DNA of 64,000 nucleotides from Oricola sp. (GTDB lineage: Bacteria > Pseudomonadota > Alphaproteobacteria > Rhizobiales > Rhizobiaceae): contig NZ_JALEGV010000043.1 in assembly GCF_022763245.1 (NCBI RefSeq), forward strand, positions 281,124 through 345,123, given 5' to 3'. A program made the position numbers and the translations under genes. The notes under the pieces were generated by a model. It was not told the origin of the DNA. It saw only the letters and a program-made list of their open reading frames with translations, and did no database searches. Positions 60,158 through 64,000 of this stretch are shown in pieces (position 1 is the first letter of the stretch; each line of letters opens with the position of its first letter).

Positions 60158-61609
60158 ATGCGACCGATCAGGACAGCCCTGACGCTGGCTGTGATCCTTG
60201 CGGGCTTCTGGCTGGCCATGCCGGCCGCTGTCGCTGGCGAGCGCATCGCGCTGGTGATCGGCAATGGCGCCTATCTCAACACCTCGCCGCTTCCCAACCC
60301 GCCTTCCGACGCCGGCTTGATGGCACGCACGCTGCAGGATGCGGGATTTGCGGTCACCACTCTGATCGACGCCGACCAGGCGACCATGAAGAGGGCCTTG
60401 CTGGATTTCGGTCGCAGCCTGCGCGGACCGGATATCGAGGCCGGGCTCTTCTTCTATGCCGGCCACGGCGTTCAGGTGGCGGGGCAGAACTATCTGGTCC
60501 CGGTCAACGCCAGCATCACCAGCGAAGACGAGATCGACCTTGAGGGCATCAACGTCAACGATTTCCTGCGCGTGATGAACTCCTCCAACAGCGAGATCAA
60601 CATCGTCATCCTCGACGCTTGCCGCAACAATCCGTTCGCGCGCTCTTTTCGCGCTGTCTCGCGCGGTCTGGCGCCAGTCGATGCGCCCAAGGGCACGCTG
60701 ATCGCCTATGCAACGGCGCCGGGCGATGTCGCACTCGACGGCAGGGGCAACAACTCGCCCTACACGCTGGCATTGAGCGAGGCGATCTCGACAGGCGGCG
60801 GCGAGACGATCGAGTCCGTCTTCAAGACCACCCGCCGCAATGTCCTGGAGGCCACCGGCGACCAGCAGGTTCCCTGGGAGACAAGTTCGGTCACCGGCGA
60901 TTTCTTCTTCCACGGAGACCGCGGCGGCGCGCAGGTCACGCCGCCTCCGGCGCAGCCGGCACCAGTGGTGGCGGATCCGGAAGCCGAGATGGCTCGCAAG
61001 TTCGAGATGGCCCGGCAGATCGGGACCCAGGCCGCGTGGGAAGCCTTCCTCGGCGAGTACGGTTCGCAGGAGGGGAATTTCTACGTCGCCCTGGCGCGCG
61101 AGGCGCTGGAGAAGACGAAGTCGCCGGCGACGGTGCACAGGTCCCCGCCCGGCGGCATGGCGGCGTGCTACGGTCCGTATGGCGGTCTCGCCGGCGCGGA
61201 ACTGTGCGTGTCGTCTATCCTCGATCCCCAATATGGCAATCGTTATGGCGGGTCCAACCTGACCGACGGCGACATGAGCACGGCCTGGGTGGAAGGCGTC
61301 GCGGGCGACGGGGAAGGCCAGTCCATCGTCCTGAAATTCGGCGGAGAACGCGCGCTTTCGATCCTCAGGTTCGCCAATGGCTATAACAAGAGCAATGCGC
61401 TCTTTGAGAAGAACGGCCGCGTGCGCGAGGTCGTGATCGCCGGTTCCAACGGTCGGCAATTGACGGCCGCACTGCGGGACACGGGGCAGTGGCAGGCCGT
61501 CGACATCTCCGCGCTTGGCCCCGTGACGTGGCTCTCGCTCACCATCCGGTCGGCCTATCCAGGCACCGCCTATCGGGATACGGCGATCAGCGAATTGCGG
61601 GTGGAGTGA
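60158..61609 (+). CDS. Exported caspase-like protein with discoidin-like C-terminus (caspase 9)
   Basis: 483 residues. Signal peptide to about 27 (AAVAGE). The C14 domain (about 29-255) has His103 (FYAGHGVQ) and Cys155 (LDACRNNPF). A Pro/Ala linker and a short helical segment (FEMARQIGTQAAWEAFLGEY) lead to a C-terminal beta domain (about 335-483; NLTDGDMSTAWVEGVAGDGE, VTWLSLTIRSAYPGTAYRDT) like the NADase-type glycan-binding/F5-8 fold. It lies 162 bases after cysG; nothing was recognised in that gap. It is separated from the main cluster by the nitrate genes. Confidence 0.86.
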   Translation: MRPIRTALTLAVILAGFWLAMPAAVAGERIALVIGNGAYLNTSPLPNPPSDAGLMARTLQDAGFAVTTLIDADQATMKRALLDFGRSLRGPDIEAGLFFYAGHGVQVAGQNYLVPVNASITSEDEIDLEGINVNDFLRVMNSSNSEINIVILDACRNNPFARSFRAVSRGLAPVDAPKGTLIAYATAPGDVALDGRGNNSPYTLALSEAISTGGGETIESVFKTTRRNVLEATGDQQVPWETSSVTGDFFFHGDRGGAQVTPPPAQPAPVVADPEAEMARKFEMARQIGTQAAWEAFLGEYGSQEGNFYVALAREALEKTKSPATVHRSPPGGMAACYGPYGGLAGAELCVSSILDPQYGNRYGGSNLTDGDMSTAWVEGVAGDGEGQSIVLKFGGERALSILRFANGYNKSNALFEKNGRVREVVIAGSNGRQLTAALRDTGQWQAVDISALGPVTWLSLTIRSAYPGTAYRDTAISELRVE

Positions 61610-61626
61610 CGCCTGTTCCGCCGCGA

Positions 61627-62385
61627 TCAGTTGAGAACGCGGCGCAGGCCCTCCTGGGTTTTCAACAAGGCCGGCAGATAGGTGTGCACGATGCTGTCCG
61701 GCTCGCCATGAACGGCGGACATGCCGGTGTTGAGCGCCGCGACCACCTTGCCATGGGCGTCGAACACCGGAACCGCGAGCGATCGCAAGCCGAGTTCCAC
61801 TTCCTGGTCGTTCACCGCGTAGCCCTGCGCGCGCGTCTTGGCGATCGCTGCCATGATGTCCGCCGGGTCGGACAGCGAATGCGGCGTGCGCGGCGTCAGG
61901 TCCGACGCGTCGATCACGTCGCGGGCCGCATCCTCGTCCATCGCGGCCAGCAGCACGCGACCCATCGAGGTGCAATGCGCCGGCAGCCGCGAGCCGGGCA
62001 TCAGGCCGATCGACATGACCCTGCGCTGCGCTGCGCGCGCGACATAGACGATCTCGGTCTCGTCGAGGATCGAGACGGAGACCGATTGGCCGATCTGTTC
62101 GGAAAGCTGGTCCAGCCAGGGCTGGACGATCTGCGGCAGGGGCAGGGCGGCCAGCGCGCCCATGCCCAGCCTCAGCACGCGCGGCGTCAGGGTGAAGAAC
62201 TTGCCGTCATAGTCGGCGTAGCCGAGACCGTGCAGCGTCAGCAGGCAGCGCCGCGCCGTCGCGCGATCCAACCCGGTCGCCGTGGCCACGTCGGCAATCG
62301 AGAGGCGCGGATGCTCGGCGCCGAAACACTCCAAAACGCGCAAGCCCTTGGCCAGCGACGCGATCATGTCGGTTTTGTTCAACAT
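61627..62385 (-). CDS. IclR-family regulator, PcaR/PobR group
   Basis: 252 residues from the ATG at 62385. N-terminal winged helix (LSIADVATATGLDRATARRC, LLTLHGLGYAD) and a C-terminal IclR effector domain (SVSILDETEIVYVARAAQRR, AHCTSMGRVLLAAMDE). The group controls protocatechuate/beta-ketoadipate genes, and the gene diverges from pcaIJF, so it is probably their regulator (PcaR-like; activator or repressor not decidable here). Upstream in-frame ATGs add an unrelated leader that covers the operator repeats. Confidence 0.88.
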   Translation of the reverse strand: MLNKTDMIASLAKGLRVLECFGAEHPRLSIADVATATGLDRATARRCLLTLHGLGYADYDGKFFTLTPRVLRLGMGALAALPLPQIVQPWLDQLSEQIGQSVSVSILDETEIVYVARAAQRRVMSIGLMPGSRLPAHCTSMGRVLLAAMDEDAARDVIDASDLTPRTPHSLSDPADIMAAIAKTRAQGYAVNDQEVELGLRSLAVPVFDAHGKVVAALNTGMSAVHGEPDSIVHTYLPALLKTQEGLRRVLN

Positions 62386-62430
62386 GCGCACATCATTTTT
62401 CACGATATGAACAAATGTCAACATGCGCAC
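62379..62430. repeat. 13-bp direct repeat in the regulator-pcaI intergenic region
   Basis: TCAACATGCGCAC occurs at 62379-62391 and again at 62418-62430, 39 bases apart (nearly four helical turns). The first copy covers the regulator's start codon. It is a candidate operator pair. Confidence 0.5.
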
Positions 62431-62501
62431 GAATTGCCTTGCCAGCCGCAGCGGCCGCGTGGATGACACGCTCTGTCGTCATCCCCGGTCGGGAGTAAGC
62501 C

Positions 62502-63209
62502 ATGGACAAGTCGGTAAGTTCACTCGCAGCGGCGGTCGCCGGCATCGATGACGGCGCGACCGTCATGATCGGCGGCTTCGGCGGGTCCGGCGCGCCGATC
62601 GAGCTGATCCACGCGCTGATCGACGCCGGACCGAAACACCTGACGGTCGTCAACAACAACGCCGGCAACGGCCATGTCGGCCTCGCGGCGCTGATCGAAC
62701 AGGGCCAAGTGGACAAGCTGATCTGCTCCTTCCCGCGCTCCGCAGACCCGAGGGTGTTCACCGAACTGTATCTGGCCGGAAAGATCGAGCTGGAGATCGT
62801 GCCGCAGGGAACGCTCGCCGAGCGCATCCGCGCGGGCGGCGCGGGCATTCCCGCCTTCTACACGCCGACGAGCTACGGCACGGAACTGGCGGAGGGCAAG
62901 CCGGTCGCCGAATTCGACGGCAGATCCTATGTCCAGGAGCGCTGGCTGAAGGCCGATGTCGCCCTGATCAAGGCCGAACTGGGCGATCCGCTCGGCAATC
63001 TCACCTATCGGATGGCCGCGCGTAATTTCAATCCGCTGATGGCGATGGCCGCGACGAAGACCATCGCCCAGGTCTCGCGGATCGTGCCCGCCGGCGGCAT
63101 CGATCCGGAAATGGTCGTCACCCCGGGGATCTTCGTCGACAGTGTCGTCGAAGTGACAGACCCGCGGCAGGAAGAAGCGCTCAACCGCGAGGGAGCGGTC
63201 TACCCATGA
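62502..63209 (+). CDS. pcaI: 3-oxoadipate CoA-transferase subunit A
   Basis: 235 residues. The start region ATVMIGGFGGSGAPIELIHA and the VVNNNAGNGHVGLAALIEQG motif are typical of class I CoA-transferase alpha chains. With PcaJ it moves CoA from succinyl-CoA to 3-oxoadipate. The stop overlaps the pcaJ start (ATGA). Confidence 0.93.
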   Translation: MDKSVSSLAAAVAGIDDGATVMIGGFGGSGAPIELIHALIDAGPKHLTVVNNNAGNGHVGLAALIEQGQVDKLICSFPRSADPRVFTELYLAGKIELEIVPQGTLAERIRAGGAGIPAFYTPTSYGTELAEGKPVAEFDGRSYVQERWLKADVALIKAELGDPLGNLTYRMAARNFNPLMAMAATKTIAQVSRIVPAGGIDPEMVVTPGIFVDSVVEVTDPRQEEALNREGAVYP

Positions 63210-63892
63210 ACGAACAACTCGACGCCATGAAGCTTTCCAACGCGCAGATCGCCTGGCGTGCGGCGCAGGACATCGAGGACGGCGCCTATGTCAATCTCGG
63301 CATCGGCTTCCCCGAGATGATCGCGAAGTTCCAGCCTGAAGGCCGCGATGTCATCTACCACACCGAAAACGGCGTGCTCGGTTTCGGCGAGGCGCCGCCC
63401 GAAGGTGAAGAGGATTGGGACCTGATCAATGCTGGCAAGAAGGCGATCACGCTGAAGCCCGGCTCGGCCTTCTTCCACCATGCCGACAGCTTCGCCATGG
63501 TGCGCGGCGGCCATCTCGACCTTGCGGTGCTCGGCGCCTACCAGGTCGCCGAGACCGGCGATCTCGCCAACTGGTCCACGGGCAAGGGCGGCGTGCCGGC
63601 CGTCGGCGGCGCGATGGACCTGGTGCATGGCGCCAGGCGGGTCGCCGTCATCACAGACCATGTCACCAAGAAGGGCGAGCCGAAGCTGCTGGAGCGCTGC
63701 ACCATGCCTTTGACCGGCGTCGGTTGCGTGACGCGCGTCTACACCTCGCTTGCCGTGATCGACATCCAGGACGGGCATTTCGTCCTGCGTGAGAAGCGGC
63801 CGCAAATGACATTCGACGCGCTTCAGGCGGTGACCGGCGCGAAACTCCATGTGGACGGTGAGGTCGCCGACCTCGTCGTTCCGGATCTCTGA
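63206..63892 (+). CDS. pcaJ: 3-oxoadipate CoA-transferase subunit B
   Basis: 228 residues. Shows VNLGIGFPEMIAKFQP and YHTENGVLGFGEAPPEGE with the catalytic Glu of the beta chain (ENG motif), and GGAMDLVHGARRV. Partner of PcaI. Followed by pcaF after 11 bases. Confidence 0.93.
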   Translation: MNEQLDAMKLSNAQIAWRAAQDIEDGAYVNLGIGFPEMIAKFQPEGRDVIYHTENGVLGFGEAPPEGEEDWDLINAGKKAITLKPGSAFFHHADSFAMVRGGHLDLAVLGAYQVAETGDLANWSTGKGGVPAVGGAMDLVHGARRVAVITDHVTKKGEPKLLERCTMPLTGVGCVTRVYTSLAVIDIQDGHFVLREKRPQMTFDALQAVTGAKLHVDGEVADLVVPDL

Positions 63893-63903
63893 GGAACCTT
63901 TTG

Positions 63904-64000
63904 ATGACCGACGCCTACATCTGCGACTACATCCGCACGCCGATCGGCCGCTTTGGCGGCGTTTTGTCCTCGGTGCGTCCCGACGATCTGGGGGCGATCC
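63904..64000 (+). CDS. pcaF: 3-oxoadipyl-CoA thiolase, N-terminal part (cut by window end)
   Basis: The first 32 codons are visible: MTDAYICDYIRTPIGRFGG then VLSSVRPDDLGAI, the usual thiolase start with IRTPIGRFGG. The enzyme would split 3-oxoadipyl-CoA to succinyl-CoA and acetyl-CoA. Context pcaI-pcaJ-pcaF supports the name. Confidence 0.88.
   Translation, partial: MTDAYICDYIRTPIGRFGGVLSSVRPDDLGAI

Noticed and set aside
1..64000. CRISPR arrays, tRNA or rRNA genes, insertion sequences, origins
   Set aside because: None recognised on reading both strands; no cas, transposase or integrase motif was found.

Overview
The window looks like a chromosomal segment of a high-GC alphaproteobacterium, most likely a Hyphomicrobiales/Rhizobiales relative. 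The evidence is the NasST/ANTAR control of nitrate assimilation, the rhizobial-style CysG N-terminus, FNR/FixK-type anaeroboxes and the pca gene layout. The assignment rests on gene content and family resemblance only. No rRNA, tRNA, CRISPR array, insertion sequence or integrase was seen.

Layout. (1) 1-6720: the end of a bacterioferritin gene, then a leftward cydDCABX operon (bd oxidase, its CydDC exporter and a 41-residue CydX), with FNR-type boxes before cydD and cydA. (2) 6838-10682: a cobalamin riboswitch followed by a five-gene energy-coupling-factor cobalt/nickel importer (DUF4198 protein, CbiM, NikL-like protein, CbiQ, CbiO). (3) 10706-20691: a leftward seven-gene operon coding for a PfkB kinase, a LOG-like protein, a BMP-family nucleoside-type ABC importer and a Rieske oxygenase. 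It is followed by an aldo/keto reductase and a GntR/UTRA regulator. Matching 13-bp palindromes sit before the operon and before the reductase, so one regulon is likely.

(4) 20721-45612 is the unusual part: about 25 kb of almost entirely exported proteins built from a few shuffled modules. Eight genes carry a caspase-like (peptidase C14) domain with His and Cys in place. They are joined to Sel1 repeats (two), an MltG-type murein transglycosylase domain, a peptidoglycan-binding domain, WD40 plus Ig-like plus SH3-like domains, or DUF4384 (three). Between them lie caspase-free DUF4384 and peptidoglycan-binding proteins, a trypsin-like zymogen with a Lys|IVGG activation site, two paralogous small secreted proteins, an OmpA-like protein and a possible winged-helix regulator with its own upstream dyad. 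I read this as a possible periplasmic, cell-wall-linked caspase network. A ninth exported caspase, with a discoidin-like C-terminus, lies at 60158-61609.

(5) 45695-59995: nitrate assimilation. NasT and NasS precede a leader with a sigma-54-like promoter, two hairpins with A1/G4 six-base loops and an intrinsic terminator. Then come nrtA, nrtB, a tandem-ATPase gene, a double-GAF protein, nirB, nirD, nasA and cysG. (6) 61627-64000: an IclR/PcaR-type regulator divergent from pcaI, pcaJ and the start of pcaF (beta-ketoadipate pathway).
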